From Chitinimonas taiwanensis DSM 18899 (GTDB lineage: Bacteria > Pseudomonadota > Gammaproteobacteria > Burkholderiales > Chitinimonadaceae): 64,000 nt of DNA. The stretch spans positions 1 through 64,000 of the forward strand of contig NZ_FPKR01000014.1 of assembly GCF_900119825.1 (NCBI RefSeq), written 5' to 3'. Each line of letters starts with the position of its first letter. The stretch's first letter is position 1. Shown in pieces: positions 1 through 8,708 of the stretch. The notes beneath the pieces are model-generated. The model searched no databases. It saw nothing but the letters and a program-made list of their open reading frames with translations, and was not told where the DNA came from. A program made the position numbers and the translations under genes.

Positions 1-339
1 CAGATCCAGGTGGACAATGGACCGGAGTTCACCAGCAAGGCACTGGATCAATGGGCTTCCGAGCATGGTGTGCGATTGCAGTTCATTCGGCCTGGCAAGC
101 CGGTAGATAACGCGCACATAGAAAGCTTCAACGGTCGGTTCCGGGATGAGTGCTTGAACCAGCATACCTTCCGTAGCCTGCATGATGCACAACAGAAGAT
201 CGAGGCGTGGCGTCTCGATTACAACGCGGCCCGGCCACATAGTGCGCTGGGCTATTTGACCCCGGCGGAATACCGGGAAAAGCATCAACCCCCAACCGCT
301 CAGATTGCTAATTTATGCGTGGTAGACCGATTGGGGTAA
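1..339 (+). CDS. IS3-family transposase OrfB, C-terminal part (5' truncated by window)
   Basis: The reading frame is open from the first base and encodes the end of a DDE transposase of the IS3 family (integrase core, rve). Visible hallmarks are DNGPEF (second catalytic Asp), the [21 protein letters not shown] block containing the catalytic Glu, and the terminal [18 protein letters not shown] motif typical of IS3-group OrfB. The 5' part lies outside the window, so I cannot say whether the element is complete. It sits just beyond the downstream end of the polysaccharide locus, next to a second, decayed IS3 fragment, which marks this flank as an insertion hotspot. Confidence 0.93.
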   Translation, partial: QIQVDNGPEFTSKALDQWASEHGVRLQFIRPGKPVDNAHIESFNGRFRDECLNQHTFRSLHDAQQKIEAWRLDYNAARPHSALGYLTPAEYREKHQPPTAQIANLCVVDRLG

Positions 340-360
340 GGTCAAGATGGCCCAAACAGA

Positions 361-593
361 AGGTGCAGGCGCATTTGGACCAAGGCAGCTACTTCAGTAG
401 CTACGAGTGGCAGGTCTTCCAGAAAGTGCATCGATACCCAGCGTTAACCGGCGAGGCAGCTGTCACGACAACGCCGTGGCCAAGAGCTGGTTCCAATTGC
501 TCAAGTGCAACCGGATTCGTCGCAAGAACTACCCATAATCAGGAGGAGGCAACGCGTGATGTGTTCGACCAAATAGAACTCTTCCACAATTAA
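361..593 (+). pseudogene. Decayed IS3-family transposase remnant, frameshifted
   Basis: Three pieces of an IS3 OrfB C-terminus can be read in order but in two frames. The first is HLDQGSYFSSYEWQVF (about 373-420), like the usual HSDQGSQY block. Next comes RRGSCHDNAVAKSWFQLLKC (about 450-510) in another frame. The last is EEATRDVFDQIELFHN (about 540-590), back in the first frame. The line resembles the family consensus CHDNAVAESFFQLLK...DVFDYIEMFYN, so this is a different IS3 subgroup from the upstream transposase. At least two compensating indels and a stop make it non-functional. Confidence 0.85.
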
Positions 594-658
594 ACGTGCA
601 GTCAGCCGCCAGGAATTAGACAGCGAGGGAAGTTACTCATCACTCACATACTGCTTCC

Positions 659-688
659 ACAAAAACTTGCCTATATCTCTCCAAGAGA
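659..688 (-). terminator. Weak hairpin downstream of the dehydratase gene
   Basis: A short perfect inverted repeat ATCTCT-TGG-AGAGAT (674-688) lies just beyond the stop codon of the last gene of the polysaccharide locus, with a GTTTTTG run about ten bases further on. The stem is short and the T run is displaced, so this is only a possible terminator. Positions 594-658 show nothing else I can name. Confidence 0.3.
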
Positions 689-700
689 TTGGATACCATC

Positions 701-2710
701 CTACTCCCCTGCAGCAGCTTTACGAGCCTGTGCCATATGTACCCAATCTACGATTCGATCACTCGGAACATAGCCAGGTACTAGCCTTTGGACTAGCCGT
801 CGAATAGAGGCAACATCGTTTTCATTTAACACCACTTCCAATTGTTCTAAATGTAATAACAATTCACCCCAGGGAATAAACTCCTCGTGCGCCTTCATGA
901 TTCTCGGGTGCTTGGTTGGCTGTGGGTTGTCTCCAATCAGCAGCTCCTCAAAAAGCTTCTCTCCTGGCCGCAAGCCAGCCAACTCAATTCCGATATCGCC
1001 ATCAGGGTTTTGCGCATCCTTCACAGTTAATCCAGATAACTCAATCATGCGGCGAGCGAGATCTATTATCTTTACTGGTTGCCCCATATCCAAAACAAAT
1101 ACATCCCCCCCTTTGGCCATAGCTGCAGCCTGAACCACAAGTTGCGCAGCTTCGGGAATTGTCATGAAATAGCGTGTAATGTCCGGATGAGTTAAGGTAA
1201 TCGGTCCCCCATCCCGAATCTGCTGGCGAAACTTGGGAACTACAGAGCCGGATGAACCTAATACGTTACCAAATCGCACCATACTGAATTTGGTGTTGGT
1301 GCCGGTTTCCGCAAGAGCCTGCAGCACCATCTCGGCGAGCCTCTTACTAGCTCCCATTATATTGGTGGGCCGCACTGCCTTATCTGTACTGATTAATACA
1401 AAATCAGAAACGCCTACCTCAACTGCAGCTTGTGCCGTACGCAATGTACCTAACAAGTTGTTTTTTATTCCCACGGCAGGATTATGCTCAACCATCGGCA
1501 CATGTTTATAGGCGGCGGCATGGAACACTGTGTCAGGTTGCCATGTAGACATGATCTCACGCATACGACCATAGTCTTGCACAGATGCCAGCAAAGGCAA
1601 CAAAATTGGCCTTGCCTCAAGTTCAAGACTTGCAAGCCTTTCTTCAAGCTCTTGATGAATGGCATATAGAGCAAACTCTGATTGCTCTATTAATAATAAC
1701 TTGGCAGGTCCAATAGCAATAACCTGCCTACAAAGCTCACTACCAATGGAGCCCCCAGCTCCAGTTACGAGCACCTTTTTAGACGCTATATTCTTAGCCA
1801 ATAGTATATGATTAGGCGCAACGGGCTCTCGACCCAGTAGATCGTCAATATCCAACTCACGTAAGTCCGATACACTTACCTTGCCTTGCGCCAAATCTGT
1901 AACACTTGGAAGGGTTCGCACAGCAACATGAGCTTTACGAATATTGCCCAAGATTTCGTTACGACGACGGCGCGATATAGAGGGCATGGCAAGCAGAACA
2001 TCACCTATCTTGAGCGAGGCCACAAGGACCTCAAGATCAGTAGGGCTATAAATTGGAAGGCCATTCAAAGTATGACCTTGTAAACGATCATCGTCGTCTA
2101 AAAACCCAACCACCTGCATTTCCAGACTTCGCGCCATGGCTGCTGCTAATTGCCGGCCAGCATTACCCGCGCCATAAATCAGCACCTTTGGGCAAGAAAT
2201 GCGCGTAAACCGGCTTTGGTACTGATCACCCAACCAAGCACGAGCAAAAACTCTGGATGACCCTACCAATAAAAGCAAAAGAACCGGTTGAATGATACCT
2301 AATGTTCGCGGCACGTCAGGCATGCCCATAACAGTAAAGATGGCAGCATAAAGCAAACCATAAATGCTAACGCCTCGAACAACGACCATAAGCGCCGACC
2401 AACCGCTATAACGAAAAATTGCTCGATAGAACCCGGAAAGAATAAACACAGGTATTGCTATCGAAACGGACGCACACATAGCCAAATACACACCACCCGA
2501 CAGAGGCACAAACTCATCGAGCCGTAAATAAAATGCCAACCAAACAGATAAGGCGCAAAGGCCAACATCCATAGAAAAAACTACTGTACGCTTGACAGAA
2601 CGCGGCAAACCCAATGCTGGCATAGAAAAACGGCTTAGAACATACATCATAGAATCACCATAAGAACTGTAAGTTTTGATTAATGCTTGCTTAATTAAAC
2701 TATCAACCAC
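701..2710 (-). CDS. Membrane UDP-GlcNAc 4,6-dehydratase, WbpM/PglF/CapD family
   Basis: This 669-residue enzyme has the long WbpM/PglF architecture. Four membrane segments lie in about residues 40-160, then a first nucleotide-binding-like domain (VLIYGAGNAGRQL, 176-188), then the catalytic SDR domain with TGAGGSIGSE (316-325). It should convert UDP-GlcNAc to UDP-4-keto-6-deoxy-GlcNAc, the first step towards bacillosamine and legionaminic acid. The SDR catalytic YxxxK is replaced by MxxxK (M452-K456), as in the C5-retaining enzymes WbpM and PglF; this fits a legionaminic rather than a pseudaminic product. The GTG start at 2710 has AGGAA about 9 bases upstream; ATGs at codons 21 and 22 lack a good site. 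It is separated from the upstream aminotransferase gene by 170 bases containing a promoter candidate. Confidence 0.93.
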   Translation of the reverse strand: MVDSLIKQALIKTYSSYGDSMMYVLSRFSMPALGLPRSVKRTVVFSMDVGLCALSVWLAFYLRLDEFVPLSGGVYLAMCASVSIAIPVFILSGFYRAIFRYSGWSALMVVVRGVSIYGLLYAAIFTVMGMPDVPRTLGIIQPVLLLLLVGSSRVFARAWLGDQYQSRFTRISCPKVLIYGAGNAGRQLAAAMARSLEMQVVGFLDDDDRLQGHTLNGLPIYSPTDLEVLVASLKIGDVLLAMPSISRRRRNEILGNIRKAHVAVRTLPSVTDLAQGKVSVSDLRELDIDDLLGREPVAPNHILLAKNIASKKVLVTGAGGSIGSELCRQVIAIGPAKLLLIEQSEFALYAIHQELEERLASLELEARPILLPLLASVQDYGRMREIMSTWQPDTVFHAAAYKHVPMVEHNPAVGIKNNLLGTLRTAQAAVEVGVSDFVLISTDKAVRPTNIMGASKRLAEMVLQALAETGTNTKFSMVRFGNVLGSSGSVVPKFRQQIRDGGPITLTHPDITRYFMTIPEAAQLVVQAAAMAKGGDVFVLDMGQPVKIIDLARRMIELSGLTVKDAQNPDGDIGIELAGLRPGEKLFEELLIGDNPQPTKHPRIMKAHEEFIPWGELLLHLEQLEVVLNENDVASIRRLVQRLVPGYVPSDRIVDWVHMAQARKAAAGE

Positions 2711-2805
2711 GACTCACATTCCTACACTCCAACAAGATTGACGCACTGCTCATTAGCAAACGGGAAATGGGGCTATCCCATGTGCTTCAACAATGATCTG
2801 ATTAG

Positions 2806-2833
2806 TTTATAGCCCCCAATTGCGCCAAAACAA
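2806..2833 (-). promoter_or_regulatory. Candidate sigma-70 promoter for the dehydratase gene
   Basis: On the minus strand TTGTTT (2833-2828) and TATAAA (2811-2806) are separated by 16 bases, ahead of the GTG at 2710. An inverted repeat GGGGCTAT / ATAGCCCC (2769-2776 with 2810-2817) overlaps the -10 box. The gap 2711-2880 is the largest inside the lower half of the locus, so an internal promoter here is plausible. Confidence 0.45.
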
Positions 2834-2880
2834 GATATATCCCACCGGGAAACATCAAAATCCAGAAGGCAATTAACGAT

Positions 2881-4371
2881 TCATCGACCAGAGAAAAGGT
2901 CACTGAGAACATCAATTACGCGATCTTGTTGCACTTCAGATAAGTTCGAACCGGATGGCAAACAGAAACCCGTCTCAAACAGATGAGCAGAAATTGACTC
3001 ATTGGGGCGATGACTGTAATAACGAGCATTTGCGAACAATGGCTGTAGTTGCATAGGCTTCCAAACCGGTCTAGCCTCAATGTTGGCATTCATCAAGCGA
3101 CTCATCATTTGGCGAAGATCAACTTGGGTATGGGCTAAGTTAATCGTGCCAGTGCTCAACCAGCGATTCGAAAAACTCCAACTAGGTTCGTTCATCCATT
3201 CAATAGCCGCTATATGTTTAAGTCCTTCGCGATAGCGCTCAAAAACTCGGCGCCGAGCATCAACACGATCCTTGAGCACACGTAGCTGTCCGCGTCCCAC
3301 GCCAGCCAAAATATTACTCATACGATAATTATAGCCAATGGTCGTATGCTCATAATGAGCCACAGGTTCTCTGGCCTGCGTAGCAAGAAACCGCGCTCGT
3401 TTGATTAATGACTCATCATCAGAAACCAGCATACCACCACCTGAGGTGGTAATAATCTTATTCCCGTTAAAGGAAAAAATCCCCATACGTCCCAGCGAGC
3501 CGCTAGGCCGGCTTTTATATCGCGCTCCTAGGGACTCTGCAGCATCTTCAACCAATGGAATACCATAAGCATTACAAAGGTCCAACAACGGATCCATATC
3601 TGCGCTTTGGCCGTAAAGATTCACGACAATAACGGCTTTGGGTAGCCGGCCTTCAGCTTTTGCATCTATCAGGGCACGCTCTAGAGCGAGCGGAGACATG
3701 TTCCAACTACTAGGCTCAGAATCAATGAATACAGGCTCGGCGGATTGATAAATAATTGGATTAGCAGTTGCGACGAAAGTGAGTGCGGAGCAGAAAACCT
3801 TATCTCCAGGGCCGACGTCTAATAACCGCAGTGCCAAGTGAATTGCTGCAGTACCAGAAGATACTGCCGCAGCATGGCTTGTACCAACCTCCATCGCCAG
3901 CTCACGCTCGAACGCGTCCACATGTGGGCCCAACGGAGCAATCCAGTTCGTTCGAAAAGCATCCTCAACGAACTCGCGTTCGAAATCACCAATATGCGGT
4001 GTAGACAGCAAAATCTGCTCATCTAGTTCTTTACGTTGCAATAAGTCAACCACAGAACCAGCCTCGTCTAAGACTGGAATATGATGAATAGAGTGCTCAC
4101 TCATCAAAGACAGCGCCTGCTGACGTGTGTATGAACCAACACGCAACGTAACTGGATCTAAGGTGCCAAGCAACGCAAGGGTAGAGCTGAGATCGGAATT
4201 ACTCAGCATCAGTCTGCGTAAATCACCATCTGTGACCGTGCGCTCAAATGCTCCAGTGGAAGTGACTAACAACAAAATACCTAGACCAGATCGATCAAGC
4301 CGTTCCAGTGCATCTCGAACTGTCAAGTTACGAGTTATCTGAATCTCTTTTAACAAAGCCATTCTATTCAT
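2881..4371 (-). CDS. DegT/DnrJ/EryC1-type sugar aminotransferase with N-terminal CBS pair (LegC-like)
   Basis: A 496-residue PLP enzyme predicted to transaminate the 4-keto sugar nucleotide made by the adjacent dehydratase. The first 120 or so residues are a CBS pair (NLTVRDALERLDRSGLGILL ... SIHHIPVLDEAGSVVDLL), matching the N-terminal module of PtmE-type nucleotidyltransferases. The aminotransferase follows with EDAAESLGARYK and the PLP lysine in SFNGNKIITTSGGG (K305). The longer ATG frame begins at 4449 inside the preceding gene; the ATG at 4371 is preferred because it begins the CBS domain and lies 22 bases after that gene. No PtmE nucleotidyltransferase exists in the window, so the CBS module seems to have been transferred to the aminotransferase. 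Confidence 0.9.
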   Translation of the reverse strand: MNRMALLKEIQITRNLTVRDALERLDRSGLGILLLVTSTGAFERTVTDGDLRRLMLSNSDLSSTLALLGTLDPVTLRVGSYTRQQALSLMSEHSIHHIPVLDEAGSVVDLLQRKELDEQILLSTPHIGDFEREFVEDAFRTNWIAPLGPHVDAFERELAMEVGTSHAAAVSSGTAAIHLALRLLDVGPGDKVFCSALTFVATANPIIYQSAEPVFIDSEPSSWNMSPLALERALIDAKAEGRLPKAVIVVNLYGQSADMDPLLDLCNAYGIPLVEDAAESLGARYKSRPSGSLGRMGIFSFNGNKIITTSGGGMLVSDDESLIKRARFLATQAREPVAHYEHTTIGYNYRMSNILAGVGRGQLRVLKDRVDARRRVFERYREGLKHIAAIEWMNEPSWSFSNRWLSTGTINLAHTQVDLRQMMSRLMNANIEARPVWKPMQLQPLFANARYYSHRPNESISAHLFETGFCLPSGSNLSEVQQDRVIDVLSDLFSGR

Positions 4372-4393
4372 AATCTTTTCTTCAGCCTTAGAC

Positions 4394-5044
4394 TTACTTG
4401 AACACTCTACGAGCGGGTACGCCAACAACAGTATCTCCAGAGGCGACATCCTGCCTTACAACCGCCCCAGCCCCAATCACAGCATCCGCACCAATATTGA
4501 TTCCCGGTAGTATGCGAGCGCCAGCTCCTACCAACACACCCGGCTCCAATCTCACCCCACCTGCTAGACTAGCCAATGGTGCGACATGACAATAATCACC
4601 AACATAACAGTCATGATCTACTACTGCTCCATGATTCACTATCACGCCGACACCCAGCGCAGAGCAGGGCGCCAGAACTGCACCCGCAGCAACAAAAGAA
4701 CCGCTCCCCACCTTGGCATAACGAGATACCAACGCGCTAGGGTGAAGAACAGTCCGCAACTGATCGGACCGGATACCCTCAATAATCCGTCGACGAACAA
4801 GGTTCTGACCAATAGCAACATGCACAAAATCTCCAGAGCTGAGATTTGCGCTCAACGACCCAAGCACTTGCACCCCCAACAGGACATGCCCAGACAAGGA
4901 CTCGCGATCATCTACAAAATATAATTGATCAGCCTCTGCACTTAGCTGCAACGCATCCGCGACGACCTTACCGTGGCCACCAGCCCCTACGAGCAATATT
5001 CGATTAATAAGAGGCTTATTCTGATTCGGAGCTTCAGTACGCAT
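4394..5044 (-). CDS. NeuD/PglD-family sugar-nucleotide N-acetyltransferase (LegH-like)
   Basis: At 216 residues it has the PglD/NeuD layout: an N-terminal Rossmann-like half (RILLVGAGGHGKVVADAL) that binds the UDP-sugar, then a left-handed beta-helix of hexapeptide repeats (GSFVAAGAVLAPCSALGVGV..., GVLVGAGARILPGINIGADA). The HDCYVG segment carries the His-Asp pair used as general base in this family. Predicted role is acetylation of the 4-amino group of UDP-4-amino-4,6-dideoxy-GlcNAc, giving UDP-diNAc-bacillosamine. Its start overlaps the neuC-like stop by 11 bases, so the two are translationally coupled. Confidence 0.9.
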   Translation of the reverse strand: MRTEAPNQNKPLINRILLVGAGGHGKVVADALQLSAEADQLYFVDDRESLSGHVLLGVQVLGSLSANLSSGDFVHVAIGQNLVRRRIIEGIRSDQLRTVLHPSALVSRYAKVGSGSFVAAGAVLAPCSALGVGVIVNHGAVVDHDCYVGDYCHVAPLASLAGGVRLEPGVLVGAGARILPGINIGADAVIGAGAVVRQDVASGDTVVGVPARRVFK

Positions 5045-6176
5045 TGCATTTATTCAGTAAGCCTTGCGTCAGCGAAACACCAGCCAAGTAGTGAACAATT
5101 TTCTCGCCAGCCTTACCATCTCCGTACACATTCTGATATGGCGAAGCTAGGCGCATCGGCACTGAAGAAAGTGCCACTCTCAATGCACCCGCCTCCACGG
5201 GAACATCTAGTACATTAGAATTGCGCTCTCGCATATTTTGCCTAGTACCCAGATTGATTACCGGCGTACCGAAGCTTGCAGCTTCGATAATCCCGCTCGA
5301 GGAATTGCCAATCATCAAATCGACTATCGCCATCCACGCCACAAACTCTTGCCTCGGCAAGTGTGTTTTAATGACAAAATTGCCGATATCTGCAAACTCC
5401 TGCAAAGCCATACGGACATCCAAACTACCCGAATCTGCGTTCGGCATCAGCGCCAACACTTGGTAGTCCGAATCCAGCAATTGTTGGGCAATAAGGCGGA
5501 TTTGTGCACCCGCGCAGTCTGCCTCCTGCAACACCGGATGAAAAACCAGCAAAGCCAAACGCCTTGCAGCATCCAGCCCTTCCTGATTGCACAGCTCATC
5601 TCTGCTTCGACCAGCAAAGGCATCAAGGCCATCCAGCCCCGGAGCCCCGACCACTGTAATCAACTCAGGCTGCTCGCCCATACGAATCAGTCGCTCACGG
5701 GCAGCAGCGGTGGCTGTAAGGTGCAGATGCGAAAGCTTTGAAATTGCGTGACGTACCGGCTCATCAACAGTACCAGAGCGCTCCCCACCGTGTATATGAA
5801 CCACAGGAATACCCAGATGTACCCCAGCAAGAGCGCCAGCTAGCATCTCTCCGCGATCGCCAAGAAGCAAAACGATGTCTGGTCGATTTAGTAGCAGCAA
5901 ATCTGTAAATCCCTGCAACATCACACCAATATTGCGAGCCATTTGAGCACCATCCGCGTTAGCGACCTCACATGGTACATGACCAAGGATCTCAAAACCC
6001 TCCGCCTCTATTTCCCTAACAGTTAGTCCAAACTCAGGCGCCAAATGCATGCCCGTCACAACAATACTGAGTTTGAAACGTGGGTCCGCTTGAATAAGCC
6101 GTAAAGTAGAGGTGATAAGGCCAAAGTCCGCCCGCGTACCGGTGATGTAACAGATATGACGCACAGCAGGCCTCAC
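5034..6176 (-). CDS. NeuC/LegG-type UDP-sugar 2-epimerase (hydrolysing)
   Basis: This 380-residue protein begins with CYITGTRADFGLITSTLRLI, the signature start of NeuC/LegG hydrolysing epimerases, and carries VVHIHGGERSGTVDEPVRHA and a C-terminal IGNSSSGIIEAASFGTPVINLG nucleotide-binding segment characteristic of the family. It should remove UDP and invert C2 of UDP-diNAc-bacillosamine, giving 2,4-diacetamido-2,4,6-trideoxymannose, the acceptor for the synthase encoded immediately upstream. It overlaps the NeuB-like gene by four bases (ATGA). Whether its substrate is this or plain UDP-GlcNAc rests on context. Confidence 0.93.
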   Translation of the reverse strand: MRPAVRHICYITGTRADFGLITSTLRLIQADPRFKLSIVVTGMHLAPEFGLTVREIEAEGFEILGHVPCEVANADGAQMARNIGVMLQGFTDLLLLNRPDIVLLLGDRGEMLAGALAGVHLGIPVVHIHGGERSGTVDEPVRHAISKLSHLHLTATAAARERLIRMGEQPELITVVGAPGLDGLDAFAGRSRDELCNQEGLDAARRLALLVFHPVLQEADCAGAQIRLIAQQLLDSDYQVLALMPNADSGSLDVRMALQEFADIGNFVIKTHLPRQEFVAWMAIVDLMIGNSSSGIIEAASFGTPVINLGTRQNMRERNSNVLDVPVEAGALRVALSSVPMRLASPYQNVYGDGKAGEKIVHYLAGVSLTQGLLNKCNAY

Positions 6177-7222
6177 GGTACAACCAGATCGGCCCAGGCC
6201 AAAGCACTACCTGCGGACATAGATCGTACCAATGAGCGGCCAATTACCGCATCGAAGTCCTTTGGCGCAATGCCTGTACCCGGCCGAAGTAAACAAAGAT
6301 CTTTCGAAGTAAGAGGCATGCCCGCTTCAACATCTTTTGCCAAGCAGACGCTACGACGTACCAACTCCCTCACAGGAAGCTCGGATGGCACGGGGGCCTT
6401 GATGGCAGACCCCAAAGCTTGCTCGGCTGCACGCACTTGCGCTACCAACTCCGCCAACTCAATCGGATCAAGTGACGCAGGGTGATCAGGGCCTGGCAGT
6501 CCTTTATCTAAGGTAAAGTGCTTTTCGATTACTGTCGCGCCCAAGGCGACTGCAGCAGTAGAGACTGCGAGGCCTAAGGTGTGATCTGAATAACCCACCG
6601 GCAAACCAGTAGCATGTGCCATAGTTCGCATAGCCAATAGATTGACATCTACCGGACTAGCAGGGTAATTAGAAGTGCAATGTAGTAATGTCAACACATC
6701 ACCAAGAGGCTTGTCGAGACCACAAGCAGTTCGCTCTTGTGCAATCACGGCCACAGCTTGCTCCACTTCCGCCAACGTAGCCATGCCTGAAGACACTATC
6801 AAAGGAACATTCTTCGCCGCCAGAAAGCGTAAAAATGGAGTATTAGTAATTTCCCCGGAGGGGACTTTAATACGCCGCATGCCCAATGAGAGCAAAAAGT
6901 CCGCCGCATCCTCGTCAAATGGAGTAGACATGAACTCGATATTTAGCTCAGCGCAGCGCTTGATCAATGTTTTGTGCAAATCAGGGGACATTTCCAGCTG
7001 TTTGAGCATGCTGTACTGATCACCGTCGCCAGTGGCCGCTTTTTGATATGCCGCTTTCTCCGCTCCCTTGCGTACCAACTTATCCGCAGTGAACGTTTGA
7101 AATTTAACGGCATCAGCACCGCATTTCGCAGCCGTTTCCACCAGTTGAAGGGCAAGCTCTTCAGAGCCATTGTGATTTACGCCAGCTTCGGCGATGAAGA
7201 AAATATTCGACATTGAAGTCAC
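6173..7222 (-). CDS. NeuB/LegI-type nonulosonate synthase
   Basis: A 349-residue PEP-dependent condensing enzyme. The N-terminal TIM barrel starts IAEAGVNHNGSEELALQLVE and includes AVKFQTFTADKLV, HCTSNYP, GYSDHTLG and VIEKHFTLDKGLPGPDHPAS, all conserved in NeuB, LegI and PseI. The C-terminal part is an SAF antifreeze-like domain (RRSVCLAKDVEAGMPLTSKD). It should join the 6-deoxy-mannosamine derivative to PEP to make legionaminic acid. The frame opens with GTG at 7222 overlapping the SDR stop; the ATG three codons later (7213) is an equally good start. Its position next to neuC- and neuA-like genes supports the assignment. Confidence 0.94.
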   Translation of the reverse strand: MTSMSNIFFIAEAGVNHNGSEELALQLVETAAKCGADAVKFQTFTADKLVRKGAEKAAYQKAATGDGDQYSMLKQLEMSPDLHKTLIKRCAELNIEFMSTPFDEDAADFLLSLGMRRIKVPSGEITNTPFLRFLAAKNVPLIVSSGMATLAEVEQAVAVIAQERTACGLDKPLGDVLTLLHCTSNYPASPVDVNLLAMRTMAHATGLPVGYSDHTLGLAVSTAAVALGATVIEKHFTLDKGLPGPDHPASLDPIELAELVAQVRAAEQALGSAIKAPVPSELPVRELVRRSVCLAKDVEAGMPLTSKDLCLLRPGTGIAPKDFDAVIGRSLVRSMSAGSALAWADLVVP

Positions 7223-8007
7223 CAGACAGTTAAGCCACCATCAACCACGATATTCTGACCGGTCACGTAGGAAGAAGCATCGGACATCAAATATACCAAA
7301 GCACCGACCAAATCTTCAGGCTGCCCCATACGCCCCAACGGAACTCGTTGACTATATCGGTCTATAAAGTTGGTATTTTGCCCACTTTGAATACCACCCG
7401 GTGTCAGCGCATTCACGCGAACATCACGATGCCCCCAATAACTTGATAAGTAATGTGTCAACCCCCAAAGGCCGGCCTTGCTAGCACTATAAACCGCCGG
7501 GGTGTTTATCGCCCGTCCTAGGTATTCCGACCCCTCGTAAATTCTCTGATCAGGTGCAGCAATACCATAAATCGATAAAACATTTACAATACTACCGCAA
7601 CCCTGCTCAGCCATCACCGTACCAAATTCCTGGCAGCACACCATTGCTCCCTTTAGATTCACCGACATAACATAGTCCCAATCCTCCAGAGGGAAAGACT
7701 CAAAGGACTCAAAGAAATTCGGACTTTTAGTCGCAGCATTGTTTAAAAGACCATCAATGTGCCCATAACGACTTAGTAACGATGCTCGAATATCAGCTAC
7801 TTGCTCGCGCTCACGAATATCCGCACAGTATGTTTCTAGCTGCGGAGATGGTAGGCCGTCACGAAGTACAGCTAATGCAGCAGCTTGAGCATCAATGGCA
7901 ATTACATGAGCCCCCGCCGCAACCAGCTCGCGACAAAAGAAACTACCCAAGATACCTGCTGCGCCAGTAACAACAATGATCTTCTTATCTAGAGAAAAGC
8001 GATTCAT
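7219..8007 (-). CDS. SDR-family oxidoreductase (PtmA-like)
   Basis: This 262-residue classical short-chain dehydrogenase has the cofactor motif VVTGAAGILGSFF, NNAA, and the catalytic YSASKAGLWGL (YxxxK), ending with the GLTVW tail common to the family. It lies inside the nonulosonate operon between the neuA- and neuB-like genes, the position of ptmA in Campylobacter flagellin-glycosylation loci. Its precise reaction is not settled by sequence; a role in making or modifying the legionaminic acid precursor is inferred from context. Confidence 0.88.
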   Translation of the reverse strand: MNRFSLDKKIIVVTGAAGILGSFFCRELVAAGAHVIAIDAQAAALAVLRDGLPSPQLETYCADIREREQVADIRASLLSRYGHIDGLLNNAATKSPNFFESFESFPLEDWDYVMSVNLKGAMVCCQEFGTVMAEQGCGSIVNVLSIYGIAAPDQRIYEGSEYLGRAINTPAVYSASKAGLWGLTHYLSSYWGHRDVRVNALTPGGIQSGQNTNFIDRYSQRVPLGRMGQPEDLVGALVYLMSDASSYVTGQNIVVDGGLTVW

Positions 8008-8009
8008 TC

Positions 8010-8708
8010 CTAGTCTCGCACTACGGAAATACGTTCCGCCAAAAGCATTTCAACAATTTTGAGGTCCAGTGGACTATCAATATCGATAGAGCGCTCCCTA
8101 GGCATAGTATGGAGCCTTAGACTCCCACTCCAGAGCCCCTTAGACAGCGTATGCCTATGCCACACATAGATCGATGCATTCATTGAATAAACCTGAGGTG
8201 CTAACTGACGCGCCACAACGCCACCTTGCTGTTCACAGACCAACCCAATGTGCCCATCCGCCTTCCTCTCAACCATATTGAAGTATGGGTTCTTTTCGGA
8301 CTCGAATGCAGTTATTACGGCATCTACATCACTTTCGAGTAGATTCAAACACGCAACAATATCCTCGGTTAGTCGCAATGGAGACGTTGGATCTAAATCA
8401 ACGATTCGATCAAACGGACCGTCATGAGTGTCAATCCAATCGCAAAGATGCTGTATCACAGGAATTTTGGCGGCAGAGCTTGTAGCCAACTCTGAAGGGC
8501 GAAGAAAAGGAACTCGAGCACCATACTGCTGAGCAACTAAAGCAATTTCAGGGCAGTCAGTTGATACGTAAACTGCGTCGATTTCTGGAAGCGAGAGCGC
8601 CTGCTCTATTGAATGAGCAATGAGTGGTCGGCCAGCAACCGGCAGTATATTTTTCCGGGGGACACCAACGGAGCCCCCTCTAGCACAAATTGTTGCAACT
8701 GTCTTCAT
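8010..8708 (-). CDS. Acylneuraminate cytidylyltransferase (NeuA/LegF-like, CMP-nonulosonate synthetase)
   Basis: The 232-residue sequence starts with TICARGGSVGVPRKNILPVAG, the CTP-binding signature of CMP-sialic acid synthetases, followed by PLIAHSIEQAL, VYVSTDCPEIA and the DLDPTSPLR metal-binding stretch. It should activate legionaminic acid as the CMP sugar for the glycosyltransferase. It begins four bases inside the preceding oxidoreductase gene and ends two bases before the SDR gene, so it belongs to the same operon. Confidence 0.93.
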   Translation of the reverse strand: MKTVATICARGGSVGVPRKNILPVAGRPLIAHSIEQALSLPEIDAVYVSTDCPEIALVAQQYGARVPFLRPSELATSSAAKIPVIQHLCDWIDTHDGPFDRIVDLDPTSPLRLTEDIVACLNLLESDVDAVITAFESEKNPYFNMVERKADGHIGLVCEQQGGVVARQLAPQVYSMNASIYVWHRHTLSKGLWSGSLRLHTMPRERSIDIDSPLDLKIVEMLLAERISVVRD

